This document shows, in pieces, positions 22,440-34,659 of a stretch of 64,000 nt of DNA (the stretch's first letter is position 1; each line of letters begins with the position of its first letter). Source of the stretch: Siphonodentalium dalli (taxonomy: Eukaryota; Mollusca; Scaphopoda; Gadilida; Siphonodentaliidae); contig CP136064.1 of assembly GCA_032622095.1 (NCBI GenBank), forward strand, positions 251,660,484-251,724,483, in the 5' to 3' direction. The position numbers and the translations under genes are program-made. The notes beneath the pieces were generated by a model that was not told the DNA's origin, did no database searches, and saw nothing but the letters and a program-made list of their open reading frames with translations.

Positions 22440-23100
22440 GATTTGCTCAGGAATTTCACGAACTCTCACATCAATTTGCATTGGAGGTGCACCAGGGAAT
22501 TGCATCCGTGTTTTAGAGCCAATTCAATTTTCTTTCAACATGTTCTCACATAAATTTTTCGCATCTCTTGACGACCACTAATTAAATGTCAACGGTCCTC
22601 ATGTTCTGCCAGGAAACAGGGGGTGGTTGAGTTCAGGTTTTTTTTCAAGGAACGATCGCGTCATTTTAATCAAAAAGTAAGTAGGCTGTGTTTGCGCTCG
22701 TCTTTCACAATGAAAATTTCGCGTGACACGAACATTCCATATGCACAATGCAAACATGGAGAAATAATGCATGCAGTCGACTCATTGCTGGTTTCGTGTC
22801 AGAATTGTTTGCGAAGATTTCTTTCAATTTATAAATGTTATGGGGCAGACATGGACATTGCGACAAGGAGAGTGGGGGGTGTCTCACTCCCACATTTTCA
22901 ACAGTTGGAAACTCCATACCTAACATTACATTAGTTGAAAATTTCACACCAACAATAGGTTGAAATTGTTCTTATAGTTTGATTTTCCAAAATCTATCAG
23001 TGGGAAATTGGTTGTTTTTGACCAACATTGCATATTTTCCCACTTTTGGTCAAAATTGTTGGACTGAAATGGTCATCAATTGGAAAATTTCCAACCTTAA
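22440..23100. other. Intergenic, nothing recognised
   Basis: Open frames on both strands at 22623-22947 overlap each other and show no family. A TTGAAATTG/CAATTTTG-rich stretch near 22930-23070 has weak inverted symmetry. Confidence 0.4.
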
Positions 23101-23107
23101 TGGAGGT

Positions 23108-23285
23108 GTTACGAAGGTCCAACAGTTCCAAGGTCCGATACTCCGAATGTCCGATACTACGAAGGTCCGATACTCCGAAGGTCCGATACTCCAAAGGCCC
23201 AATAGTCCGAAGGTCCGATACTACGAAGGTCCGATATTACGAAGGTCCGATACTCCGAAGGTCCGATTCTCCGAAGTTCAGATTA
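23108..23285. repeat. 16-bp tandem repeat, about 11 units
   Basis: The unit GAAGGTCCGATACTCC varies by a few bases. Overlapping open frames reading RRSDTPKVRYSEGPI-like repeats are produced by the period and are not genes. Confidence 0.92.
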
Positions 23286-23589
23286 TTATAAGAACTGTCA
23301 GCACAAACGTCACAACTATATTTTGTATTTTGCCTTGAAGCGACTCCTAATCTTCGAACCTCATATTGCATGAACATGTATGGTTTTTATGTCACGTTGC
23401 GTTGATAAAATAACTATTTTTCATAACGCGATTTCTTCAGTATGCTAATTAGGAAATATTGGGCCGAATGTTTGTGTGTGTGGCCCCAATACGCTTCCAT
23501 ACATACATGAAAGAGATTTGCTTTCGAGCAACGTGAATTTTGTTCCTTATTCGTAATATATAAGAAAATAACCGGAATGAACCCAAATT

Positions 23590-24050
23590 CTTTCATAGCC
23601 AATTTGGCCCAGATTTAAGGCCGAAAAAGTTTTGGGTCGAGTTTGAAAAAGTGGGTCCAAGCTCAATATTGGGATTTGGAGGAAATGACGTTGGGAACGT
23701 CCTCAGTGATGTGGGATGAAAAATTGGGCCGCAATGTTTTTGGGTCGAAACTAAAAAATATGGGTCGAAAATAGAGAAAGTCAGGAAATTGACCGGGATA
23801 ACTCCAGAATCAGTCATAGCTACCTCGGCGAAACATTTTGAGCCGATACAAAGTTGGGTCGAGTTTGAAAAAGTGGGTCGAAAAGCGCTCGGGCCGAAAA
23901 ATATAATTTCGGGTCATTTCCCACAAGTCCCGATATTTTTCGGCCGTTCGGGTAACTTTTCAACCCACTTTTTCAACCTCGACCCAACTTTTTTTTCAGC
24001 CCCAAATGTTTGGCCGAGGTGGCGATGAACGAATTTGGGGTCACAGTTTT
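23590..24050. repeat. Inverted and direct GGGTCGAGTTTGAAAAAGTG repeat block
   Basis: The phrase GGGTCGAGTTTGAAAAAGTG occurs at 23635-23654 and 23857-23876. Its inverse (CACTTTTTCAACCTCGACCC) is at 23959-23978. Each is bordered by a CCGAAAAAGTTT/GGCCGAGGTGGC-type segment. The pattern suggests a fold-back element with a duplicated arm. Ends and target duplication could not be fixed. Confidence 0.6.
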
Positions 24051-24054
24051 TTCC

Positions 24055-27025
24055 TCTTACGACATTTCTGCAATATAATTGCCTCAAAGTGTTCAGCATC
24101 ATTGTTATGGTATGTATGACACTTGGGTCAGGGCTTAGGGGGGTAGTTAGTGTGAATATAGGCATAATGATTCTCATAAATCCCGGTTAATACAAACCAA
24201 CACTCACAATTTCGTCTTTTGCATCAGATCACATTGTCAAGTACCAACGCCACTGGTTCAAGATGAAAATGGACAGTATGACACCCATGATTAAAGTAAA
24301 TACAAATGAATAAAGCTATTCATTTATATCATTAATGTTTACTCATTAGGCAACAGGGTGGATACACACATGCATGTAATGTCTGTATGTCAAATACATG
24401 TATTTTACATGGCCACACCAATAATTGACAGCATTAGTCACCTGCGCTCAAGAGGTCCATTGTTAACAGGCCAGACAAGTGAGTATAGTGATAAGCGAAG
24501 CAAAACTGTCTGCTATCAGACATTTAAGGCCAATCCAAAACATGTCTTCTCTTACGGATGCGGAAATTAGCCAAGTCTATGTGATATCTGGCATTTTATT
24601 AATGCACAAACAACAGATGCGACACGTCTGGAATATTCAGGCTTGATATTGAACAATTTCGACCATGATGCTTGTTTGGCGTGGGGTCGCGAAAGCTTCA
24701 AATCGCTAAGGGACTTAATTGAATGCATCGGCCGGAATAAACTGGGAAAAAAAGGTACAATACAATATGTTTTATTTGAATAGCTCATAGTTAGCCACAC
24801 CGCCTGGTAGCTTTTGGGATCACATATAGCCCCAAGTTGGTGGAAATCCTGATCCACCACTGCTATGAATATCAAGAGAGGATTGGTAATTATTTAAATA
24901 GAACGTCCACCATATGGGTTATCCCATGCACGAACAAATATATTAAGTGGCCTGGCGACTCGGGCTAAGATAGCGGTTTATCTATATTCCGACTTAATTG
25001 GAACTAGAACCAAGTGCAGTCAACACGTCGGCAATGATTGGGTTGTCAGTGGACACATATTTCATTGTCTGTATGATCCATGTAAAACGCCAAATACACG
25101 ATAATTACATAGATTAAATGCATGTGTGTATCCACCCTTAGACCTGATCAGACAGCATAAGAGGCAAAACATGGAAATCCCACCATGCTAGTATTGAATG
25201 CTATTTAAAGCCACATCCAGATTTTTGTTTGATTTTTTAGTTTAATTTATTGTTTGTTTTTTGTTTTGACACAATTTCACATCAAAGCCATATGAATGCT
25301 GATCAATCTGTTAAACGCCATGTTGTCAGATGGTATAAGGTCGTGTGGGTCCATTACTATTTAGCATAAATGTTTTGCCTCAATTTGTATTTTATATGTT
25401 CGATACAGTTGTATTTAAAGTGATTACAGACAAGCATTGGAAATATGGTAAAATGTTCATATAACTTGTTTGCAAGTCATGAATCAATTGATAAACAAAA
25501 ACAAACAGGATAACAATGGGTGCTGCAGGTTTATACGATTATTATCTGTTCTCAGACTTTATAACTGAAACAAATACCAAGCCTAAATGGTGTGAGACTA
25601 CAGACTTTTAGGAAAAACGTGGGTGGGTACCCTGCATGAAATTGGAAAAAAAATCCTTCAAATAAGGGGTGATTTGGTAGGATTTGGAGGTAAAAAGGGG
25701 GTGGGTACCCCGCATGAAAATGGAGAAAAAAATTTGTCCTTGGCTTGGCCATTTATAAATGAACAATCGGAACCCAAAAAGGCCATTAATATATGGTCAA
25801 TCGCAACCATGCACGCGTGGCACGCGTGGTCGATTGTCCATATAGAAAGAACCATTAACGCTAATCATTTAATTTAATTTGTATTTACTAAATAACAGAG
25901 ATATTTGAAGAAGTGTTCTGACGAAATAACGGAGATATTTGAAGAAGTGTTTTTGACGAAATAACCCACCAATAGAAGAATTTGACTTATATTTCACCAG
26001 AGTTGATCTATTGTGGTGCTGCAATTTCTCATACAAATCGCCGTTATTTATTAAAGGTACATTATTTATAGAGTTATTTCCCTTCAGATTAAATATGAAG
26101 CTGACATGCAGGATTATCTATATATGTCGTGATTTAGTGGTCAATCCCAAGCTCACGTACCACGTGTTGCAAGATTGACCATTAATTAATGAAAATTTAG
26201 GTACGGATTGTCCATTTATTAATGGTTAAACTTATGCGCATTAGGTGCATATTATCTCCTTCCAAATTACGTAGACATACTATGGAAACTCGAACGAGCC
26301 ATATTCGTTTAATTTCTGTCACCCGTCTCCATTGATAAACATACCATATCGCTTCCTATTTAATTGGACATTTCGAATGCGATCGAAGTCCGTATTCATT
26401 ACCGGAGAATGTGGTCCGGTTAGAGAGGCTTTTACGGCCATCAATCAAAGCCATTTGTATTCAGGACAGAACAGAGAACGCTAAATTTCTCATCAAAGTC
26501 GCTGTGAAAAGAATGGCCGAAATTGGATTCTAGAAGGTGTATGGAATGCACAATAAATTATGACCGATAATGCATAATCACATATTATCCATCTGCGGCA
26601 TTTCCCATGGGAGTCGGAATCAACCATATATCAGTGCGTGGCTAGTCGCTGAACATCCACAGCTATGTAGGACCATTATGTGGTCTGTCTGATATTAATG
26701 TCACTTATACACCAATTGGGGTTTACTGCAATGACTGTTTAAATATGCTGCAATCATGATATCGATAGTGTACCTATTATAAATTATATACGTATATTTA
26801 ACCAACTCACCCACGATCCCACAATCATGACAATTAATGAATCCCAGATATGTTATATTTCCCCAAGACCTGACTCAACAAATTGCCTTCCTGCTGAACC
26901 AAGCACAATATTTTAGTTACTGTTATGAGCAATTTGTATACCCACCAAATTCACCCTTGATACTATTCTCTCATGCGATATGGTATGTGAGCTCACATGA
27001 TGATGAACGCTCACATACGCCATTA
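24055..27025. other. Long gene-poor stretch
   Basis: No recognised gene. A + strand block ATPIIDSISHLRSRGPLLTG (about 24414-24475) ends at CAAGTGAGT, a possible donor, but has no clear acceptor. A ~55-bp partial duplication with GTGGGTACCC.GCATGAAA.TGG lies at 25621-25650 and 25700-25730. ATAACGGAGATATTTGAAGA is repeated near 25895 and 25927. Confidence 0.4.
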
Positions 27026-27029
27026 TTAA

Positions 27030-27190
27030 ATAAGGATTAACTGTCATGTGGACTGTTTTTATGGAGATGTAACCGTGAGGTAAGTGGACATAACTTGTGT
27101 AAAACCCGAAGGGTTTTACATACAAGTTATGACCACTTACCTCACGGTTACATCTCCATAAAAATACTCCACATGACAGTTAATCCTTAT
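27030..27190. repeat. 161-bp near-perfect hairpin
   Basis: ATAAGGATTAACTGTCATGT at the left is mirrored by ACATGACAGTTAATCCTTAT at the right. The arms continue through GGAGATGTAACCGTGAGGTA to a centre at about 27110 (AAAACCCGAAGGGTTTT). The arms are about 75 bp with a handful of mismatches. It is either a fold-back insertion or a structured-RNA-like locus. No polyA or RNA gene landmark was seen. Confidence 0.85.
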
Positions 27191-27873
27191 ATTTATATAC
27201 ATTTAGCAAAAAAGCCACTTTTGTAAATGTATTTAAATCGAAAAGTGTATCGTGACAAAAACAGCCCAAAATACCCAAAATAGCACCCTTGGCAATAGTT
27301 AATAGGAACAATTTATCTTCATATTGAAACCCGATGATGTATTAAGTCAATCCTGCGCGAGTCCAAATGCGCCCAAAACATTACGCGTTCGTCTTTCCAA
27401 ACCCAATGACGTGTCGATGGTGTTATGAGCTTGGTGTTATGGGGCGTTCCGCCTTCACCGAGAAATAACTGCAACTAGCCATGTGGGCGCCGACCAATCA
27501 GAATGTTGGATTTAGTGATGACAACACTTAGTATGTAAATATACCAACATATAGCTATACCACCGGAGATGGCAGAAAGACAGCATGTATTTATTGTTGA
27601 TAATATGTTTGCTACATATACGTGTATGTATATTGTAACTAAAGTTATCCAATCCTATCCTAATCTTAATTTTGTTTTAATACGGCGTCCGATATATAAT
27701 GGTTTCATGTTTATGTTGTATTTTCAGGATTGCTTGGTTAATTTTGGGACTGCCCTAGCATTTGGAGAGACAACATGCCTTTCATTATCTTTTGCCGTCC
27801 AAAATACGAGCATTATACATCGCCACAAAATCTCGGCGTGTGAATGTTAAATGGATACAATGCACTCTGAAGG

Positions 27874-28044
27874 GACCCATTCAAGAGTCTGCTGGAACGC
27901 GTCAGCAATGATGCGCAAGCAGTGGAAGTGTTTTCAGATAAGCTTGATCAACTAATGAAAGAAGAGAGCATGCCGGAAGAAGAGGCTGAGGAAAAAACAT
28001 CGACGCAGAGTTTGATCTCTTTCTCAAGACTTACAGACGTTTGA
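27874..28044 (+). CDS. Candidate terminal exon, acidic product
   Basis: A 56-codon open block ending at TGA 28042-28044. It encodes DPFKSLLERVSNDAQAVEVF then SDKLDQLMKEESMPEEEAEE. It is charged, helix-prone and non-repetitive. The segment just before it (CTCTGAAGG at 27866) could act as a weak acceptor. An AATAAA lies at 28201-28206 and could be the polyadenylation signal. I recognise no family and saw no upstream exon, so a retained fragment of a processed gene is an alternative. Confidence 0.3.
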   Translation, partial: DPFKSLLERVSNDAQAVEVFSDKLDQLMKEESMPEEEAEEKTSTQSLISFSRLTDV

Positions 28045-28295
28045 TAGAATACCAGCATCGGTTGAAAACATCCCCATACATAACACTATCATGAAGAAAA
28101 TGGGTCAGCTGACCAATCTCGGATATAACTATAAATGAAACGATGAGAAACTCCAAGAAATAAATCTAATGGTTGAAGATTCAGACAATGATTAAATTTC
28201 AATAAAATTCATCAAAATGTTATTCTTGTCTTCGTTATATATTTTTATTTGGGTGGGAGACAAGATGTATGAGACAGCGAGAGGGGAGGAAGAGA

Positions 28296-28298
28296 GAA

Positions 28299-28346
<48 letters not shown>

Positions 28347-28348
28347 TG
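28296..28348. repeat. (TA)n-(GA)n microsatellite
   Basis: Pure TA dinucleotides at 28301-28330 followed by GA dinucleotides to 28346. Confidence 0.92.
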
Positions 28349-28519
28349 ATAAAAGGTACATTAAGAGCCCGAAAAATTGAAAAAAATGGTAATTTTTTAT
28401 TAATTCGTGAAAAATATGAAGAATTAAAAATTTAAATTGTTTTTTTTTTCGCTTAATTCTTGAAATATTTAAGTTTTTAATTTTGGAAATTTTAAAGTTT
28501 AAAATTTTGTTATGTGTCC

Positions 28520-28795
28520 TTTTAACATTCACACACTGCGAGTAGTGTGTGTCCCTTTAACAGTGAGTATCGCATGTTCCTTTAACATTCACATACCGAG
28601 ATTGCCTCGTGTCCCTTTAACATTTACACACCGAGATTGCCTCGTGTCCCTGTAACATTCCCCACCGTGAGTGCATTGTCTCCATTTAAAATTCACACGC
28701 TGTGAGTGCATTGTGTCCATTTAACATTCACACTGTGAGTACCTCGTGTTCCTTTAACATTCTCACACCGAGAGTGCCGTCCCTTCAACATTCAT
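28520..28795 (+). repeat. ~37-bp degenerate minisatellite
   Basis: About seven units share the form GTGTCCCTTTAACATTCACA then CACCGAGATTGCCTC. Unit length drifts between about 33 and 40 bases. No open frame persists. Confidence 0.85.
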
Positions 28796-28954
28796 ATTAT
28801 GCGAGCATATTCATATATTAAAGCCGATTAGGTCAAGTCAGCAGATTTTAGTGTAGACCTTTATTTGTATGGGAAAATGATAGGTGAGTGTATAAAGCCA
28901 CAGGAATGAACCCCAAAAGAGTCTCAGACATATCGACAAATGTACTGGAAGAAG

Positions 28955-29224
28955 TTACCTCCGCTCCTCTCTTGGTGGCATGTTCAAGGGTGTCACTGTG
29001 CTATGCACACCGTCGGATCGAGAGTCGACGCTAATAGCTGTCCCATGTGCAACAATTTTTACATGTAAAGTAACCCTGCCATGGCGATATAGCCATGCGG
29101 GGAGATGGCAAAAGTACCTGATCAAATTCGAGTCATCCGAATCACGGGGCCACAGTGGAAATAAATCAATTCTATGAGCATTTACTTTGCTATCCCGGGC
29201 CTTGGGGCGAATAAACTCAATCAC
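28955..29224 (-). other. Open, GC-richer block, possible exon
   Basis: The minus frame encodes LIRYFCHLPAWLYRHGRVTL and ends ...PPREERR before GTAACTTC, a fair donor just below 28960. The + strand frame over the same bases is also open (28980-29177). Composition is unlike the AT-rich flanks, but the strand cannot be decided and no family is recognised. Confidence 0.25.
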
Positions 29225-29300
29225 TCATCTTTCGTAAATAGCATTTTAAACATGTTAACCCTTTCTACACTAAACACTCATTGACGAGTGGTTCACTTAA

Positions 29301-29820
29301 AGATACGGGCGGCGTTGGCGGTGGGTATGCTGTTAATATATTCACCCCCGTCAAAAACCGCCATAAACAGGAATAATAGTAAAATATAGACATACTTTGT
29401 TCTTACACCAATCAGAAATATGCCATAAACAGTATGTTATTGTCAATTGTATTTCCTTTGTTATGTAAACAAAAGCAGAAAACGTTACGTTACCTGGCTT
29501 TTGTTTAGATCCGGATATGGTAAACATAAAGAGCGTTGTTTGTTACTGTTTTCCTGATATGGAAATAATAAAGAGCGGTTATATCATTTGTGTGTGATTA
29601 ACCAATAGAATTGCGCTGTGTTATGTAAACAGAAGCACAAATTATGTAACACGAGCAGGTTCTTGTTTACGTACACCATCGTACGTCTTGGCGACAATAT
29701 ACTATTTACGCGCTGATTATGTTTGGCATATGAACAAAACTATATATATTTTAATATTCCTTCTGTTGATGGCGATTTGAACAAATATGAATATTTCTGC
29801 AACGAACACCGCCCGTGCCT
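29301..29820 (+). mobile_element. Family A MITE, copy 4
   Basis: 520 bp between TTAA 29297-29300 and 29821-29824, same orientation as copy 3. The left end is AGATACGGGCGGCGTTGGCG and the right end is CACCGCCCGTGCCT. Non-coding. Confidence 0.88.
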
Positions 29821-29829
29821 TTAAGAAAT

Positions 29830-30890
29830 GTTTAGATAAAAATTTCAACAAACGACCATATGTAGCTTGAACTTATTATCTGAACATTCCAACCAATTTA
29901 TAAAAATCCTTCTGCTCTTTTATATTTTCGTCTACTATAATGTATCCCCATCCAAATGAATAATAGACCATTCCAATGTATTCTTTTATAATTGAGTGGG
30001 AAAATCAATTTAGTATAGAGAGGAGTAATGCCTGCAATTTACAAGCCACAATATACTGGCGGCATAATCTCTATCGAGGCGTCAAACCACGTGACTTTAC
30101 GTTTCTGTCTGCGAGAGGAAACTAGAGAACATATTGGCACACTGCGGAAATGAATTTTTTTTCACTCTTGGTGGTATATTTCTTCAGCTATACTCTGTGA
30201 ACCGATATACTCGTTATAACACATCCACAATTATATTCAACCCATTGGGCCGATGGCATATTCATTATTCAGAAGCTATGATCGGTGCAATTTTAATGTA
30301 ATTACCGAATGAATCCACATCATTATCGCCACCTCGGTCCAATATACGCCAAGAGATTGTCACTTTTCTGAAAACATTATTATGATCACGGCGTTGGTTT
30401 GGAATAATTGACATGGTATGCCAATACCGCGGCGACAAGGCTTCACTGCTGAGGGGCTTACAATCGATAGAGCATCCCAATCTCCACTACAGACTGCACG
30501 TCTATTTGTTTCTATTGTATTTTGATTAAATTATATGGGGAATCGTTGACAGTGGTAATAATGTACCATTCTACATGGTGACAGCACCTCTTTCGATGCC
30601 AAAAACTAGTGCTTGATGTCTTGGAATGATGTAGTGTTATATCACGGAACGTATATATCAACTTATATTCCAAGTCCTTCGACGTAAACCAGCGAGTGAA
30701 ATCGGAACGGATAATACTAGTTTACATCGAAGCGCTCTTCATATACCTTTCTATATCGGACTTTTAGATCATCTAAAATCACCAACCATGGTAATACAAT
30801 GTCAAAATTATGAAAGTAACCCGGTTTATTCTATAGCAAACATTATACAGGTATTAATGTCTTGTCAACTGAAAGCACAGCCTGTTCACC
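29830..30890. other. Intergenic, nothing recognised
   Basis: A minus-strand open frame at 30480-30265 is of slightly higher GC but shows no known motif or convincing splice borders. The rest is AT-rich and plain. Confidence 0.4.
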
Positions 30891-30898
30891 AGAAAACC

Positions 30899-31226
30899 CG
30901 CACATTATCTGCTTATAATATAACTTGTTTTAGGGAGACAATCTGCTTAGAATCGTCTCATTTTGTGTCGATAATATGCTGGAAAGGAGAGCGTTTTACT
31001 CACAGTATCGAATCACAATGAGTTGACGTAAGCAGAATAAGTGCGGGGAACGACACAAGCTAACTCAACGACTTTTCATGTGTACGCTCTTTAACGTGTC
31101 TTTTCATCGTGACCCGCGCCATAAAACGAAAATGATCCATTATCTGCTTATTTTACAATCAAATAATCACATTATGTACCTATATCACATTATAAGTCGA
31201 TTATGTGCGTATTTGTGCGAGGATAC
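30899..31226 (+). repeat. Dispersed repeat family E, copy 1
   Basis: This aligns from end to end with the minus strand of 59907-60250. Landmarks in order: GCACATTATCTGCTTATAAT, GTCGATAATATGCTG, TACGCTCTTTAACGTGT, the CGCGCCA segment, CATTATCTGCTTATTTTACA, then GTCGATTATGTGCGTATTTG. It is rich in short inverted words (ATTATCTGC / GCAGATAAT). Probably a non-autonomous transposon. Its ends could not be fixed. Confidence 0.8.
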
Positions 31227-31929
31227 ATTTTATCACAATGTTTACATGATTTCAAAAGAACACGAACTCATTTGACCTCGCGACTTCTAAAATAGTAAAC
31301 ACGCGGCATATTCGGTGAGTAATTCAACCCAAATGATAGAGTATAATACAGCATTATGACCGCAATTTGTATGATAAAGTCAATTAAAATAGAATTAAAA
31401 TCCCGCAACTGTATCTGGGCGTTAAGTCCCTATTGAAGAGTGATGAACATTAATATTATGCCACACCCATTTACGCAATGGATATTAAGTTTATGCCACA
31501 CCAATCGAAGTGAGGCACTTGATTTATTGGAATCCATGCCATTGAATACATATTATTGCATGATGTAGTGGAATACAAGCCGGAGCTATGCTTGTTGACG
31601 TTGTTGACGCCAAGAAAGATGACGTACATTATATCAACGATCCGCTTCGGGTGATACCCCGACCATTACTGGTAATTCATCAGACTTAACTCCCAATAAA
31701 GGCAGATATAGTATCAATGAAAGTGACATTCGTGAGTTGAACTTATCTGACACGCCGGTGTATAATAAATACAGAACACAATTTGCATTATAATCTCGAA
31801 TATTTTATCGAACTCGTTGCGGACGGCGCATAGTTACATTTCACTCGAGATACGCGCTCTCGCGAAATATATCCATGCGCCATCGGCAACTCATTCGATA
31901 AAAGATTCTGGTTGTGATCTGTATTTATT

Positions 31930-32400
31930 CCTACCGATTTCAATAGCTGGTCTACGCCTACGTACTCGGCATAATGAACAGAACCTTCACAAACTTAGAT
32001 ATCCCGACATCCAGAGCCCTATATATAAATATCAGCATGGTCCGGCCTATTGTCGAATACTGCAACACAATATGGAACCCATATCTGACGTATACCAACG
32101 TATAACTCTTGAAAGAATTCAACGAATGGTATACAAAGAACGACTAATAAGACTGAACCTGATGTCCTTGAAATTCAGGAGATTCAGGGTGTGACGTCAT
32201 AGAGGTATATAAGATTCTAAATGGACGCCATAACGTTGAGCCAGGCATGTGTTTCCAGAAGAAAAGTTTATCTAATATGACTAGAGGTCACGACCAAAAA
32301 CTCGAGATGATATCTTCACAAACCGACTGGAACTCCCTCCCACAATTTATCATTTTAGCTGGACCAGTTCAAATCTTACATAGAGACTCATAATTTTACG
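31930..32400 (+). pseudogene. LINE reverse transcriptase C-terminal remnant
   Basis: Frame pieces spell a typical non-LTR thumb and downstream segment. VRPIVEYCNTIWNPYLT (about 32040-32090) is followed in a shifted frame by LERIQRMVYKERL, then VIEVYKILNGRHNVEPGMCF (about 32193-32252) and FTNRLELPP/DWNSLPQ (about 32318-32350). The VRPI.EY...W.P box and the W.SLP box are characteristic of CR1/L2/Jockey-type ORF2 proteins. At least three frameshifts make it dead. The RT catalytic box is absent, so it is a 5'-truncated copy. Confidence 0.75.
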
Positions 32401-32579
32401 ACTGAAAATATACGTTTGATGATAACACTTGCTATAGATATCCACGATGTACTGGAAGGATATATTATTAGCTCTAAATGTAGAACACATTCACTGCATG
32501 TTTCCGGGACTAGAAGTCACAAGACATGTTCCGTGATCTTGATGATGATAATGGTGAATAACACACACCCTGCATAGAT

Positions 32580-32935
32580 CATGCCATGAATCTCTACTCG
32601 GGCTAAGTTCATCACCTGGACAAAATTTGATGTTCTGACCTGTTCTTAAGGGGAACTTTATGACTTTGAACAAACAATGTGGGGAACATATTTCTTTGTT
32701 AATAGCTGTTCTCTAATACCATAGTGCACACTCGGGGTGGTACCTTTTCGAGATTACATAATTGAATCGACCTTTTTTCCGATTTTGCAATATACATTAA
32801 ATTGATTGCGACGATTGTAAGCGACGCGCTGGGACCTACTGTTAAATAAATTATTAAAGAACAAGTATTAACTGAGAACATCAAAACGTTCCCAGGTTCT
32901 GAACTGGTGGAATATGATATCTACGTGCGTAGCCA
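32580..32935 (+). repeat. Dispersed repeat family D, uninterrupted copy
   Basis: Collinear with 18880-19090 plus 19614-19760 but lacking the 523-bp insert. The site ACGATTGTAAGCG is intact at 32811-32823. The right end reads TTCTGAACTGGTGG then GATATCTACG, also seen at 2655-2682. Confidence 0.75.
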
Positions 32936-32939
32936 GATC

Positions 32940-33840
32940 TACACCCTGCACCGCTGCCTAGAAACTAATGATTTAAATCGTATTCACAAACATGTTATCT
33001 TCCGGAGAACCACGCTTTAGCTGCATCACATGTTGCTAACCATTAGCCAAATTCTTGGCACTTAGATCATTGATGTACAATAATGAGCCGCACATTTGAA
33101 TGCAATAATACACATTTTTCTGAGATGTGACCACCTTTTTAAGATTAGTTTGTAATGGAAAATGGTGTGAATGAACTATAAAGCAATGGCATAGTTGTTG
33201 CTGATGTTACAAGCCCAACGCATGGAGAGGGGGTCTGCAAACAATGTAAGACACAATGAGAGTGTGCACGGGTTGGTGAATCTATGTTGAAAACATGGAT
33301 TATTTTGCAATCTACATCTTTATAAAAGATTAATCAGGACACAGATAATTGGATCATATCAGTTAGATTTGTACGGTGATTTCTGTTGCATCATTCCTAT
33401 ATATGATTGCGTCTATATTAATGACTAAGAACAATACATAAATAACAAGGATGAACACTCATATGTATAGCCACATAAAGGTCTTATTCTTTCGCATTCT
33501 TTCTTTCTGCTGGTCTATATTCAAGTCAATATACGCATGCACTGACATACCTACATTCAGTCATATAGGGCTACATGCATTACACATAATACTTTTGAAA
33601 TAAATTGCAGAATGTGACTTCTGCAGGTAAACAATATCATATTACTAGATGAGAGTACCCGGCGTTGAATTGAATTGTTTAATGCATAAAGCCACCATTT
33701 AAGGTGGAACATACACGAACATATATACACTATATACATAAGATATTTCAACAAGCATTTTGGCATCATACTACATATGGATTATATAAGTAATAAATTC
33801 ATTTTTAAAATCACGAGTCTATCTGTCGATCGACTCACAC
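32940..33840. other. Intergenic, nothing recognised
   Basis: AT-rich with short unremarkable open frames on both strands. No repeat or splice-bordered block was found. Confidence 0.45.
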
Positions 33841-33845
33841 CAATA

Positions 33846-34012
33846 GTGCATATATATATACATACATATACATACATATACATATACATATATATATATA
33901 GCTATATATACATATACACATATATATATACATAGACATATACATACATATATACATATATGAGTAATTACATATAGATGTAACTACATATATGAGTAAT
34001 TACATATAGATG
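33846..34012. repeat. TACATA/TATATA low-complexity tract
   Basis: Imperfect ATACATAT and ATATATAC words end in a duplicated ATGAGTAATTACATATAGAT (33960-33979 and 33991-34010), a 31-bp tandem duplication. Confidence 0.85.
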
Positions 34013-34054
34013 TAAATGCTGTCAATGCCAGATCATCAGTATAGTTGTAAGTTA

Positions 34055-34645
34055 TTATCTCAATTTTCTGAAGGCTAAGTTTAGAAATATACTCACCCTC
34101 TTCAGGAGCGATATATTAGCTATAGATATCAAACCATAAAACTGTTCTCGCGTTGGAGATAGCCAATAGTATTTTGGAATGAACTGTTCACGGATATCTC
34201 TAAATTCGTCGCATATCAGTAGGAGATGATACTCGTCCCCTATCCCGTTACCGCACTGTTCACAGGTATTACAAGGTATACTGTTTCGCCACCGCCTTTT
34301 TTCAACGGGGAGTCGGTGGTTGGTTGATCTAAATTTCACCATATAAGGGATCAGATGATCTGGCAACTGAAGCAAATACCGGCTAATACAGGGGATGGTT
34401 TTAATATTTCTGTAAAAAGTTGCTCTTGACGAATCAGATAATTCTAAATCGATAAAAAGTTTAGCCCAATGCTGCTCTATAAGAAAGGTCTTAATATTGC
34501 GAATGTCCTGTTTAGATAAAGCAGACTGTGACTCCCATATAGAACGTAGATCAAGTTCATTCAGGGTGTTTGTCACAAAGTTAAGCCATTTTGACTTGCG
34601 TTGCTCTGGTGAAGAATGCGTATAATTTATTAGTGGCCCTTCCAA
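34055..34645 (-). pseudogene. LINE ORF2 C-terminal domain, fragment
   Basis: A 196-codon open frame on the minus strand with a zinc-binding cluster near its end: C125, C128, C131, H140 and C145, in the context CNTCEQCGNGIGDEYHLLLI. The preceding VKFRSTNHRLPVEKRRW and the following YYW segment match the C-terminal domain of non-LTR reverse transcriptases abundant in mollusc and other invertebrate genomes. The RT palm and endonuclease are missing. It stays open over nearly 600 bases, so it may be a fairly young fragment, or part of a longer element whose upstream part was replaced by the repeats at 34.66-35.34 kb. Confidence 0.75.
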
Positions 34646-34659
34646 TCATTTAAAATAAT

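Noticed and set aside
22979-23338. Open frames rich in RRSDTPKVRYSEGP-like repeats
   Set aside because: Created by the 16-bp tandem repeat at 23108-23285.
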